From assembly GCA_019310745.1 (NCBI GenBank), contig JAFDDS010000005.1, positions 1-10,575 of the forward strand: a stretch of DNA of 10,575 nt. Direction: 5' to 3'. The stretch is from Deltaproteobacteria bacterium (GTDB lineage: Bacteria; Desulfobacterota; DSM-4660; Desulfatiglandales; B25-G16). The notes under the pieces are model-generated. The model saw only the letters and a list, made by a program, of their open reading frames with translations. It made no database searches and was not told where the DNA came from. This document shows, one piece after another, positions 1 through 8,300 of this stretch; position 1 is the stretch's first letter, and the number at the start of each line of letters is the position of its first letter. Made by a program: the position numbers and the translations under genes.

Positions 1-1058
1 CAGAAGCATCGAAAATCCTGGTAACCATTGCGGCCTTTGTTGTCGTGATAGCAGGCATGAGTGCAGCGAAAGTTATTCTTGTCCCATTCCTTCTGGCTGC
101 ATTTATAGCTATCATCAGTGCACCACCCTTGTTCTGGCTGCAACGTAAGGGTTTGCCTACGTGGCTATCCCTCTTAATCGTAATGATTGGGGTTCTCTTT
201 ATTGGACTATTGGTGGCATGGCTGGTTGGCTCATCGGTAAAGGATTTTTCTAATGACCTCCCGGTTTATGAGGCGAAGCTTAGGCAGCACACCGCTATAA
301 TAATGGGCTGGCTTGAAAAGCGTGGTGTAGATATTTCTGCCCTCGCCTTGACGAAGATTTTTAACCCGGGGGCAGTCATGAAGCTTGTTGCTGTTTTACT
401 TAACAGCCTGGGCAATATGCTTACAAACGGCTTTTTAATTCTGATGACGGTTATTTTCATGCTGTTAGAAGCCTCAAGCTTTCCTGCAAAGTTTCGTACT
501 GTATTAACCGTCCCCCAGTCCTCACTTACCCGCTTAGACATTTTTATCAGCAATGTGAAGCACTATATGGCTATCAAGACTCTGATCAGTCTTGTTACTG
601 GTATTTTCATCACCATCTGGCTCACAATCATCGGTGTTGATTATCCATTGCTGTGGGGTCTTCTGGCGTTTGCATTGAACTATGTCCCAAATGTTGGTTC
701 GATTATCGCAGCTGTACCAGCAGTGCTCCTGGCAATTATACAGTTAGGCTTAATGAGAGCGCTTTTAGCTGCGGTTGGATATATCGTAATAAATCTGTTG
801 ATGGGTAGCGTGGTCGAGCCGCGTTTTATGGGCCGTGGCCTGGGTCTTTCAACATTGGTAGTGTTCCTTTCTCTTCTATTCTGGGGATGGGTCTTGGGTC
901 CGGTTGGCATGCTCCTGTCCGTACCTCTCACAATTACCGCAAAGATTGCGCTCGACAGCAGAGATGAGACACGCTGGATAGCAGTATTACTTGGTTCGGG
1001 AATTACCACTAAATCAAAAATTGAAACAGCTGATAAATCTACTTCCAAAAGTGGATGA
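1..1058 (+). CDS. AI-2E family transporter (PerM/TqsA type), 5' end outside window
   Basis: Inner-membrane permease of the AI-2E exporter-like family; family members export autoinducer-2 or small metabolites or act as sodium/proton antiporters, and the substrate cannot be read from sequence. The frame is open from base 3, before the first GTG at 45, and the residues encoded there (VTIAAFVVVIAG) are the expected first membrane helix, so the gene begins upstream. About eight hydrophobic segments are visible, with a soluble stretch between the second or third helix and the central helices. The family hallmarks lie in the C-terminal half: the NYVPNVGSIIAAVPA segment and EPRFMGRGLGLS followed by WGWVLGPVGMLLSVPLT. 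The roughly 350 visible residues nearly equal the usual family length, so little is missing. The basic, Ser/Thr-rich tail after ALDSRDETRW is ordinary. No terminator is obvious after the TGA stop. Confidence 0.9.
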   Translation, partial: EASKILVTIAAFVVVIAGMSAAKVILVPFLLAAFIAIISAPPLFWLQRKGLPTWLSLLIVMIGVLFIGLLVAWLVGSSVKDFSNDLPVYEAKLRQHTAIIMGWLEKRGVDISALALTKIFNPGAVMKLVAVLLNSLGNMLTNGFLILMTVIFMLLEASSFPAKFRTVLTVPQSSLTRLDIFISNVKHYMAIKTLISLVTGIFITIWLTIIGVDYPLLWGLLAFALNYVPNVGSIIAAVPAVLLAIIQLGLMRALLAAVGYIVINLLMGSVVEPRFMGRGLGLSTLVVFLSLLFWGWVLGPVGMLLSVPLTITAKIALDSRDETRWIAVLLGSGITTKSKIETADKSTSKSG

Positions 1059-1176
1059 TAGGTGCTGGTTTTATGTGAATAGGGTTATGGATGACCAGGG
1101 CTAAATAATGAAGTATCCAAATTACATGGTAATTTTCCTTATCCGTCAATCCATTAGACCTCTATTCTGCTGAGCG

Positions 1177-1194
1177 CCCTTCGACAACGTCAGG
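1177..1194. repeat. possible degenerate copy of a dispersed CCCTTCGACAA repeat
   Basis: The sequence CCCTTCGACAACGTCAGG resembles the dispersed near-palindrome built on CCTTCGACAAGCTCAGG that I recall from intergenic regions of several anaerobic bacteria. It differs at the centre (AACGTC instead of AAGCTC), which destroys the perfect inverted symmetry. It lies in the 214-bp gap between the AI-2E gene and the 91-residue gene. The link to a repeat family is from memory and only one copy is seen here. Confidence 0.25.
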
Positions 1195-1272
1195 ACTTTC
1201 AGCTCCATAGAGTCAGGTGAGCTACATGGTTGAGAAACATATGGCACCGATAAAATTTGAGGCGAGATTGAT

Positions 1273-1548
1273 ATGTCCAAATCCGTGATCCACTCTGGAA
1301 TATATGGATTTACTACTGAAGTTGTCGCTCGTGCTGACAGCGGTACCTGTTCACTCGTTATCACGAGTGATTGTCCGGCGATCCAAGAATTAGCAGAAGA
1401 ATTGCGTCAGGTGGATCCCATGGAGGAAATTACGTACAAAGGAAAGGGCCCACTTACTTTGAGGCTAGCTAAAAAGTATTGTCCGCATCCTGCGTGCCCT
1501 GTGCCTGCCGGGATCATCAAAGCGGTAGAGGTAAAAGATTATCATTGA
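1273..1548 (+). CDS. small cysteine-containing protein, DUF6951-like
   Basis: A 91-residue soluble protein of unknown function. The start is the ATG at 1273, preceded by a purine-rich GAGGCGAG at 1260-1267 with a 5-nt spacer. The opening (VIHSGIYGFTTEV), the SDCPAIQELAEEL segment around residues 32-44 and the YCPHPACPVPAGIIKAVEV segment at 69-87 match my recollection of the small DUF6951 family, in which conserved cysteines suggest metal or cofactor binding; no function is established. Cysteines are at 26, 34, 70 and 75. Two oddities, again from memory of the family: position 11 is Tyr where relatives have Cys after the SGI/PGV motif, and the protein stops at KDYH where relatives continue with a hydrophobic tail. 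It stands alone, with 214 bp before it and 271 bp after it, and may be monocistronic. Being a gene is fairly certain; the family name is less so. Confidence 0.7.
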   Translation: MSKSVIHSGIYGFTTEVVARADSGTCSLVITSDCPAIQELAEELRQVDPMEEITYKGKGPLTLRLAKKYCPHPACPVPAGIIKAVEVKDYH

Positions 1549-1646
1549 GAAAAATTACAGGGGCAAATTGTTAGTTCTTGGTTGATAAGGGTTTTATTTC
1601 TTACCACGCACGGGAAAAAACTGAACTATCACATCATCACTCTTTG

Positions 1647-1797
1647 TATATTGTAGTATTAGTTATATAATTATTCAATGCATTAGAAATAATTTCGATC
1701 AGCGCGCAATGAGGCAAAAAGGATTTGTCACGCCGTGGACAGATCAGTAAATCAGCACCAGTATACTCAGTTTGATATTTGACATTTCTACAATATA
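1647..1797. repeat. 151-bp intergenic segment bounded by 10-bp inverted repeats
   Basis: TATATTGTAG at 1647-1656 is exactly repeated in inverted orientation as CTACAATATA at 1788-1797. The symmetry stops abruptly at both outer ends (G at 1646 against A at 1798) and continues only imperfectly inwards. This could be a small MITE-like element or a pair of regulator half-sites. The right arm overlaps the -10 box of the promoter predicted for the downstream SDR gene. With AT-rich arms, chance is a real possibility. Confidence 0.25.
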
Positions 1798-1799
1798 AT
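1772..1799 (+). promoter_or_regulatory. sigma-70-type promoter of the SDR gene
   Basis: TTGATA (1772-1777) and a perfect TATAAT (1794-1799) are separated by 16 bp. The predicted transcription start near 1805-1807 gives a leader of only about 14 nt, just long enough for the AAGGAGG ribosome binding site at 1808-1814. A second, weaker candidate (TTGTAT at 1644, TATAAT at 1666-1671, 16-bp spacer) lies further upstream. Confidence 0.55.
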
Positions 1800-1819
1800 A
1801 ACTTCTCAAGGAGGCAACA

Positions 1820-2677
1820 ATGGGAGGGCAAAAACAAACAGCATTGATAACAGGGGCAAGTAGTGGAATTGGACGGGAGATGGCCATTAGATTGGCAGAA
1901 AAGGGTTTTCAGGTGATAGCTGCAGCGAGACGGATAGATCGTCTCACTGAGCTGGCAGAGCAGTTTCAGAATATCACTCCCATGCAGGTAGACCTTTCAC
2001 AGTCTGAGGACACAGAGGTATTCTGCGACTATATTTCAACCTTACCAATGCCTGTTTCCGTTCTTATCAACAATGCCGGCTACAGCATACGGGGTGCGCT
2101 TGAGGATGTCTCTATGGAGGCCATCAAACGCATATTCGAGGTTAACCTGTTCGCACTTATCCGCATCACACAAGCCTGCTTACCTGGAATGCGTAATTTG
2201 AGAAAAGGTACTATTGTGAACCTCAGCTCCATCGCCGGAAAATTCGCCTTTCCCGGGAGCGGTGTCTATGCAGCAACAAAGTATGCAGTGGAAGGCATCA
2301 CAGATGCATTACGTATTGAATTAGCTCCATTTGGAATACAGGTGGTGGCCATTCGCCCGGGTCCCATTGCGACTGAATTTAATGAAGTTGGCAATAAATT
2401 GACAGGTGATCTCATGGCCAGAACGCATCCGGATTATAAACCAATCTATCAGACCGCAGGAGCAGCAACGGGGAAGATGTTCGCCGGTTTGTCTATTCCC
2501 GGCCCCGATCTCATTGCAGATTGTATTTTACAGGCCGTTCTCTCGGATGCCCCAAAGGCAGTCTATTCTGCCGGGCCGTTAAGTGATGATTTCCTCGAAA
2601 AACGCGCCAGTCTTGATGACAATGCATTTCATCGCTTCATGATGGAGAAGTTTGACTTAATGGGCTTGCAGGTCTAA
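1820..2677 (+). CDS. classical short-chain dehydrogenase/reductase (SDR), probably NADP-dependent
   Basis: A cytosolic oxidoreductase of 285 residues with a complete classical SDR active site. The Rossmann motif TGASSGIG is at residues 11-18, NNAG at 84-87, the structural/catalytic Asn at 109, Ser at 136-137 (NLSS), and Tyr150 with Lys154 in YAATK. The Ser137-Tyr150 spacing of 13 is canonical. The Arg37-Arg38 pair just after the second strand favours NADP(H) by the usual SDR rule. The RPGPIATEF segment (179-187) follows the sixth strand as expected. The C-terminal third, from about residue 190, is longer than in FabG and presumably forms the substrate lid. It resembles the ketoreductase/hydroxysteroid-type group, but the substrate is not predictable. 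The start is secured by AAGGAGG five bases upstream. It has its own promoter and no gene close enough to share an operon. Confidence 0.92.
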   Translation: MGGQKQTALITGASSGIGREMAIRLAEKGFQVIAAARRIDRLTELAEQFQNITPMQVDLSQSEDTEVFCDYISTLPMPVSVLINNAGYSIRGALEDVSMEAIKRIFEVNLFALIRITQACLPGMRNLRKGTIVNLSSIAGKFAFPGSGVYAATKYAVEGITDALRIELAPFGIQVVAIRPGPIATEFNEVGNKLTGDLMARTHPDYKPIYQTAGAATGKMFAGLSIPGPDLIADCILQAVLSDAPKAVYSAGPLSDDFLEKRASLDDNAFHRFMMEKFDLMGLQV

Positions 2678-3017
2678 TTAACAAAGCCATGCAAAACCCT
2701 TATGAGGAACAATCGAGCCTGATGTCTGCAAAGGGGGTAGCTTTCGACATTGGACATTTAATACATACCCCACTGGTGAAGGTTGGATGGTAAATAGCTG
2801 AATATGCAGCATCCTTTAAAAAAGAAACCCTATTTCAGAAAAGCTCTGTTTAGGTTGACTTGTGAAATAACTCCTGTTATGGATATAATGTAGATTATAG
2901 AAGTATTGTGTGGTAAATAAATCACTTGATGGAAGAATTTTTTCAAAAAATAAGCTTCTCAACTCCTCAGCACAGCAAACACATTGCAACCACCCTATTT
3001 GCCTTCCTTAAGAGGAA
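2678..3017. other. 340-bp intergenic region carrying the operon promoter
   Basis: No coding potential is visible on either strand. It holds the promoter candidate at 2860-2889, two copies of TGGTAAATA (2788-2796 and 2911-2919), an imperfect inverted repeat AACCCTA/TAGGTT at about 2826-2857, and an AT-only imperfect hairpin at 2932-2958 (GAAG..TTTTTT..AAAAAA..CTTC). No convincing intrinsic terminator for the SDR gene is seen. Confidence 0.6.
2860..2889 (+). promoter_or_regulatory. predicted sigma-70-type promoter of the CNNM-CNNM-lipoprotein operon
   Basis: TTGTGA (2860-2865), an 18-bp spacer and a perfect TATAAT (2884-2889) predict a start near 2896 and a leader of about 120 nt. A better -35 box, TTGACT at 2855-2860, is 23 bp from TATAAT and therefore too far; at 17 bp it would pair only with the poor TATGGA. 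A TGGTAAATA copy lies 15 bp downstream of the predicted start, where a repressor could act. Confidence 0.4.
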
Positions 3018-4061
3018 ATGTACTTTTATATAAAGCTTGCATCCATTATTATCTTATTGCTTCTTTCAGGTTTCTTTTCTTCATCTGAGACCGCCTTTTT
3101 TTCACTCACTAAGGTAAGGCTGCGCCGAAGGATAATCCGAAAGGGATCAGGTTTTAAATATATAATTAATCTCCTAAAGGCTCCGAGCAAATTTTTAACC
3201 ACTATACTTATCGGCAACGAGATTGTGAATATATCCATTTCAGTTGTAGTAGCAACGCTTGTCTACTCTCTTGCAAAGGATATAATGAACAATAACTTTC
3301 TTCCATTTTGCTCTATGGCAGTCACTGTTCCTGTACTCCTTCTCTTTGGGGAAATAATACCAAAAACCATAGCTGTCAAATTTCCGGATAATATAGCCCG
3401 TTTTACCTCATATCCACTATACCTTTTTTCAAGTGCGGTGGCTCCAGTTAGATATGTGCTCAACTCTGCTGCAAAGATATTTATAAAATTCTTTGTGAAA
3501 GACCCGACAAAACATCCCCTCGATTCAATAAATATTGATGAGGGCATCTTCAAATCAATGGTAGATATTGGCAGCAGAGAGGGAACAATTGAACCTGACG
3601 AGCGCGATCTTATTCACAGGGCATTTCATCTGGATGACATATCCATATTCGACATAATGATACCACGAGACAGGATAGTTGCAGTGCCCCTGGACATAAG
3701 TGAAGAAACCCTTATGGAAATTATTGAGACAAAAAAGTTCTCTCGCTACCCGGTTTTTAAAAAAAGCATTGATCATATTACCGGCTTTGTCCACGCAAAA
3801 GATCTTCTACGCCTTAAGAGTTCTTCACATAGAAAAAAACATCTTACCATAAAGTCTCTACAGCGAAAGCCAACCTTTGTCTTTGAAAGCAGAAATGCAC
3901 TTTCTGTATTCCTTCAATTTCAGAAAAACAAAAGCCATATAGGAATAGTGTTAGACAGCCAGGGAAAAACAGCCGGAATGGTTGCGCTTGAAGATATCCT
4001 TGAGGAACTTTTCGGTGAGATAATGGATGAAACCGACAGAGAGGGCAAAAACAATGCTTGA
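3018..4061 (+). CDS. CNNM/CorC-family membrane protein (DUF21 + CBS pair), without CorC_HlyC domain
   Basis: An inner-membrane protein of 347 residues in the CNNM/CorC (HlyC/CorC) family, whose characterised members export Mg2+ and bind ATP-Mg at the CBS pair. The DUF21 domain covers about residues 1-165: the first helix contains SGFFSSSETAFFSL (17-30), a later helix LIGNEIVN (64-71), and GEIIPK is at 111-116. The Ser, Asn and Glu positions expected to line the ion site are all present. An acidic helix with the family motif (SREGTIEPDERDLIHRAF, 186-203) leads into the CBS pair, about 211-335. The second CBS ends with LEDILEELFGEIMDE, but the usual DEYGG loop reads DSQGK (313-317). The protein stops there, without the C-terminal CorC_HlyC domain. 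An in-frame TAA at 3009-3011 makes ATG 3018 the first possible start, though AGAGG ends only 2 nt before it, which is unusually close. It overlaps the next gene by 8 bp. Confidence 0.9.
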   Translation: MYFYIKLASIIILLLLSGFFSSSETAFFSLTKVRLRRRIIRKGSGFKYIINLLKAPSKFLTTILIGNEIVNISISVVVATLVYSLAKDIMNNNFLPFCSMAVTVPVLLLFGEIIPKTIAVKFPDNIARFTSYPLYLFSSAVAPVRYVLNSAAKIFIKFFVKDPTKHPLDSINIDEGIFKSMVDIGSREGTIEPDERDLIHRAFHLDDISIFDIMIPRDRIVAVPLDISEETLMEIIETKKFSRYPVFKKSIDHITGFVHAKDLLRLKSSSHRKKHLTIKSLQRKPTFVFESRNALSVFLQFQKNKSHIGIVLDSQGKTAGMVALEDILEELFGEIMDETDREGKNNA

Positions 4062-5328
4062 TCTTCTCCTTTGGCTATTTATTATTCTCGTCTGTATATT
4101 CTTTGTAGGGTTTTTTGAAGGAACAGAAATTGCCATGGTTTCTGTTGACCAAGCGCGAATAAAGGCACTTGCAGAGCAAGGCTCTAAAAGACAAGCTTTG
4201 CTAGAAAAGGTACTTCACACCCCTGAAAAATTCCTCTCTGCGACACTGCTTGGCACTAATATATTTGAGGTACTGAGCAATGCAATTGCAACGCTTTTGA
4301 TTATCAACTACCTTGGCGAACAATATAAATATGCAACTATACTCATCATGACACCGTTTATTCTTATTTTAGGCCAGATTGTCCCAAAAACTATCTATCG
4401 CTACCATGCTGAACAAATAACCCCGTATCTTGTGTATCCTCTTAAAGTTATCTCCATAATATTTTATCCGTTTGTTATAACCCTGGCATGGGTGACAAAA
4501 TTCTTTGTGAAGGTTATTGGATTGGAAAGTGCTCAGTTTAGACCTCACGCTACCAGAGAAGATCTTGAGAACTATTTAGACATGTGGAGTAGAGACAGTA
4601 GTCTGAGAACAGCTGAGAAAAAAATCGTCGAGCGCATATTTGACTTTTCTGAAACCGAGGTGGAAGACGTTATGATACCGCTCGTCAACGTAGAAGCCTT
4701 GGAGGTCAACGATCGTATTGAAAAGGCTGTAAGTTGTGCCCAAAAAACCGGTTACTCAAGAATACCTGTATTTTCAGAGGAAGCATATAATATCATAGGC
4801 ATCGTTCACGCCTTTGACCTCTTGACTGCCCAGCAAAAAACGCAGACCCTCAGAGACATAATGAGACCCGCCCCGTATGTTCCCAATACTGCCCCTGTTG
4901 ATGAACTTCTCAAGCAGCTGCGAACTAAAGGGAACAGTATTGCGATAGTGGTTGACGAATATGGTGGTACTATAGGCATTGTAACCATTGAAGACATACT
5001 TGAAGAAGTTGTCGGAGAAATATACGATGAGTACGACAAGGAAGAGCATTTTTTTGTAAAAATTGGAAAAAACAAATACCTTGTGAATGCCCGCATGGAA
5101 ATAGATGAACTTAATGATCATCTCAAATTACAACTTCCCAAGGATGATTACGAAACAGTAGGAGGTTTCCTCCTCAAGCATATGGAGAAGATACCCAGGA
5201 TTGGTGAAACCTTTCAGTTTGCCAACCTGAAATTCATTATCACGGAGGCTGACAAGCGCTCTATCAAAAAAGTATCAATTACTATCCGTGATAATAAAGA
5301 AAAAGTAGAGGAAACAGAAATACAATAA
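4054..5328 (+). CDS. CNNM/CorC-family paralogue with CorC_HlyC domain and altered membrane ion site
   Basis: A 424-residue relative of the preceding protein. The order is DUF21 (about 1-160), CBS pair (about 200-325, with the canonical VVDEYGGTIGIVTIEDILEE start at 299) and CorC_HlyC domain (about 332-412, with YLVNARMEIDELN and YETVGGFLL). I take ATG 4054 rather than the in-frame ATG at 4027. It has GAGAGGG at 4039-4045 with an 8-nt spacer, overlaps the upstream stop in the translational-coupling arrangement ATGCTTGA, and removes a charged nonapeptide before the first helix. The striking feature is in the membrane part: the helix-1 serines of the first protein are Val18 and Glu22 here, the GN of the next motif is GT (Thr68), the following Asn is Glu72, and GEIIPK is GQIVPK (Gln108). 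Glu25 of the SETA motif is kept. It may therefore be a regulatory or partner subunit rather than a standard Mg2+ exporter; that is inference. Confidence 0.9.
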   Translation: MLDLLLWLFIILVCIFFVGFFEGTEIAMVSVDQARIKALAEQGSKRQALLEKVLHTPEKFLSATLLGTNIFEVLSNAIATLLIINYLGEQYKYATILIMTPFILILGQIVPKTIYRYHAEQITPYLVYPLKVISIIFYPFVITLAWVTKFFVKVIGLESAQFRPHATREDLENYLDMWSRDSSLRTAEKKIVERIFDFSETEVEDVMIPLVNVEALEVNDRIEKAVSCAQKTGYSRIPVFSEEAYNIIGIVHAFDLLTAQQKTQTLRDIMRPAPYVPNTAPVDELLKQLRTKGNSIAIVVDEYGGTIGIVTIEDILEEVVGEIYDEYDKEEHFFVKIGKNKYLVNARMEIDELNDHLKLQLPKDDYETVGGFLLKHMEKIPRIGETFQFANLKFIITEADKRSIKKVSITIRDNKEKVEETEIQ

Positions 5329-5347
5329 TTTTAGAAAAGAAAAGGCA

Positions 5348-8300
5348 ATGGTAGAAAAGAAATACCTTCTTATTGTAATTATTCTGCTCATATCGCTTAT
5401 CAGTTGCACTACACCACAATTTTTAGGTCCACCACCTATCGTACCCACAACTGCTCCTGGTAGGGAAACCGATATGCTTTTAAAAGCAGCAGAGGCATAT
5501 TATATTGCCCCTGATGTAGCCAGCATGCGAACCGCTGTTGAAGCAGCCCGAAAAGCCGGTCCAGATACAGCTCTCTACCATGAAATCGCAGCCAACCTTG
5601 CATATCTGGAAGATCGACGTTCAGATCGATTTACACACCTTTTTGCTTCCCTCCTTGATCAAGACAATGATACGCCGCTTTTGCATCTTCACTTGCTTTC
5701 TAAAATGTCCTTGACTCTCAAAGAACGGATGAGAATGGAGCAACTCTGCGATGCCTTGCAACACCATCCTGATCAAGAGGTAAAGGCCCTGGCAACATAT
5801 CTTTTGGGAATTTCCCTGTTCGTGCGCGGTGAGGTGAAACGCATGGAAAAAACAACTGCGACGAACGGTTGGAATATCCCACTCTCCTTGATCGGGACAT
5901 GGGATAACGATCAGAACAAAGGCTTTGATATCTCCTATCCACCGGAACAAGAAATTGATATGGATAAAACCTATAAAGGGCAACTGGTCGAAATCGGGTG
6001 GCGGACACAGTATCCAACGGCTCTCTCAACCAACTCAATAAATTTAAAAGAGCTCCTGCATCCGAATGTCTGGGCTATTGGTTATCTGGCATCGGTCATA
6101 CATGCAATAAAAAAAGGGTCGTATGAACTTCGCCTGTCTTCAACCGATGCCATAAAGGTTTGGGTAAATAACATCCTTGTTTTTGAAAACCGTCATATTA
6201 GCCAGTGGACATTTGACGGCATTGTCATTCCTGTTATACTTCGCTCCGGAGCAAACCGTATCCTCATTAAAAGTGCTCAGGATAAAGGTAGATGGCAACT
6301 ACGTGCACGCATAACTAAACCAGGGGGAATGCCTGTTAACCCACATATGTTGAAAGCCCTTCCTGCTGACACACCCTGTCCAACCGATACATTAAAAATG
6401 ATGAGACCATTGACACCTGAGATGTTACCGGCTCGATTTACCTCCAAAATTCAAAATGAAATTCGCAGACAATTTTTATTGATCAGATCTGCGAGATTAT
6501 TGGGCCTGAAGATTTCGGCAGTGAAGCTGGCCGAAACTTTTACCAGCACATTTCCCACAAGTCTTCCAGGACGTTTTCTGTTAGCCTTTGCATTGTGGGA
6601 TAATGACGAGCGCGGCCGCACCGCTGACTTACTCGGAGCGCTTGTTCAAGAGGCTGGAGACCAGTTCATTCAGATCGCTAACAAACAGGCACGTTTCTGG
6701 CATCAGAATAACCTTACCCAAAAAGCACGAAAACTGCTCTTTACTACAACTACCACTCACCCGAATCGCCCAACCGCTTGGAAAAGTCTTGTAAGCATTT
6801 ATAAACAGGAGAAATGGAAAGAGGATCGTCTCAATGCCTTAAAGGTAGTGGCAGAACAATGGCCGGATTGGCCGTCTGTGCAATTACAGCTGGCCAATGC
6901 ACTTGAAGCTCTCGGCTATCAGAAACCTGCAGAAGCCATTTATCGCCAACTGCTTTCTCATCTCCCTAATGACCGTCTCATATTGCAGTCAATGTTTAGA
7001 GTCTTTCGCAGTAAACAGAATTACACAGTAGCTGAGCATTATGCACAACAACTTACCAATGCATGGCCTCATCTTAGGTCTTCATGGCGGCGGCTGGGAG
7101 AGATTCGACGTCAATCGAATGATCGCCATGGAGCTGAAAAGGCATTTCTAAAACTCATCGAAATGGCACCTACTGCACCTGAGGGATACCGTCTATATGC
7201 CGAGCAGGCTTACCTATATGGAGACCGAGATAAGGCCATACGCTTTTTGCAAAAAGCCCTTGATCGGGATCCGGACAATGAACAGTTAGCAAACCGTCTG
7301 GATTTTATCGCGCCTCCGGTTTCAGGACCCTGGGCAAAAGATGTCCCTGATCAGGAGACTATTACAAAGGCAGTGGCCTTGCGTAGTAATAGTCAGTTTC
7401 ACAGCGGTGCAGATACAGCATTATTGCTTGATGACATGGTAACTGAACTTAAAAGAGATGGAAGTAGTGTTAATGTAATTACCTCCGTCACTCATATCTT
7501 AAACAAGTCCGGACGTGATCAAATGACCAAATATACCCTTCCTAAAAGTGGTCGCTCCCGAATATTGCAAGCCTATTCGGTTGACCCAGAGGGGAAAAGA
7601 GTCGAGGCTTCTTCTATTCGGGGGCAGACAATCCGGTTTAGAAAAATAAAAATCGGTTCAACAGTGGTTGTTCAATTTCGACATGACGCCCCTCCGAACA
7701 AATACCTTGTGCAATATTACGCAAATACCTGGTGGTTTCAACAATATAAGACGCAAATATTCAATTCCCGATTTGTTTTATGGATACCTGAAGATACAAA
7801 AATATTAGAATTTTTCAGGGGAAACATCAAACGGCAGACACATAAAAAGGGAAATTTTATCCGTATAGCATGGAGCACTTCTGAAGCTCCCGTACTTATA
7901 CCTGAAAGCAGATCACCGCATATCAGCGACATCGCATGGGTACTAAAAATCAGTACAGTGCCAACGTGGGATCTCTTTCATAAGTGGGAAGAGGCCCTTT
8001 TGCAAAACGTTTTCCGTGAGAGTCCAGAAATCATCCAATTGGCAAACACACTTTTTAAGGGTGCTGATACATCAGTTGAAAAACTGCAGCGCATACAAGC
8101 ATACCTAATGACCGAAATCCGCTACCAGAAAGACTATGAAAATATTATTACAGGAGTGAAGCCCCATGCAGCACCTGTTGTACTCGCACGCCGATATGGA
8201 GATTGTAAAGACAAGGCAGTACTGTTTATCACACTCGCACGACTCGGAGGAATTGAGGCCCAATTCGCACTCATACGCTCTCGCTATTTTGGTCAAATAA

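Noticed and set aside
680..1048. 122-codon minus-strand frame inside the AI-2E gene
   Set aside because: It lies wholly antisense to a clearly coding membrane protein and shows no domain or start signal; the same holds for minus frames at 266-553, 3026-3238, 3263-3553, 3555-3794, 4774-5121, 5621-6038, 8105-8416 and others.
1146..1364. 72-codon minus-strand frame overlapping the DUF6951-like gene
   Set aside because: It is antisense to the better supported gene, and its C-terminal half comes from the repeat-like sequence at 1177-1194.
1779..1784. TTGACA as -35 box for the SDR promoter
   Set aside because: It is only 9 bp from TATAAT; TTGATA at 1772 gives a proper 16-bp spacer.
1637..1837. 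66-codon minus-strand frame upstream of the SDR gene
   Set aside because: It overlaps the SDR promoter, ribosome binding site and start, has no ribosome binding site of its own and a product without recognisable pattern.
2932..2958. Hairpin GAAG..TTTTTT..AAAAAA..CTTC as a terminator
   Set aside because: The stem is almost pure A-T with interruptions and no GC-rich core, and it lies downstream of the predicted operon promoter.
4027..4053. Upstream in-frame ATG for the second CNNM gene
   Set aside because: It adds a charged nonapeptide before the first helix and lacks a well-placed ribosome binding site; ATG 4054 has one with an 8-nt spacer.
6588..6794. 68-codon + strand frame inside the lipoprotein gene
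   Set aside because: It is an out-of-frame shadow of the TPR-coding region without a start signal.
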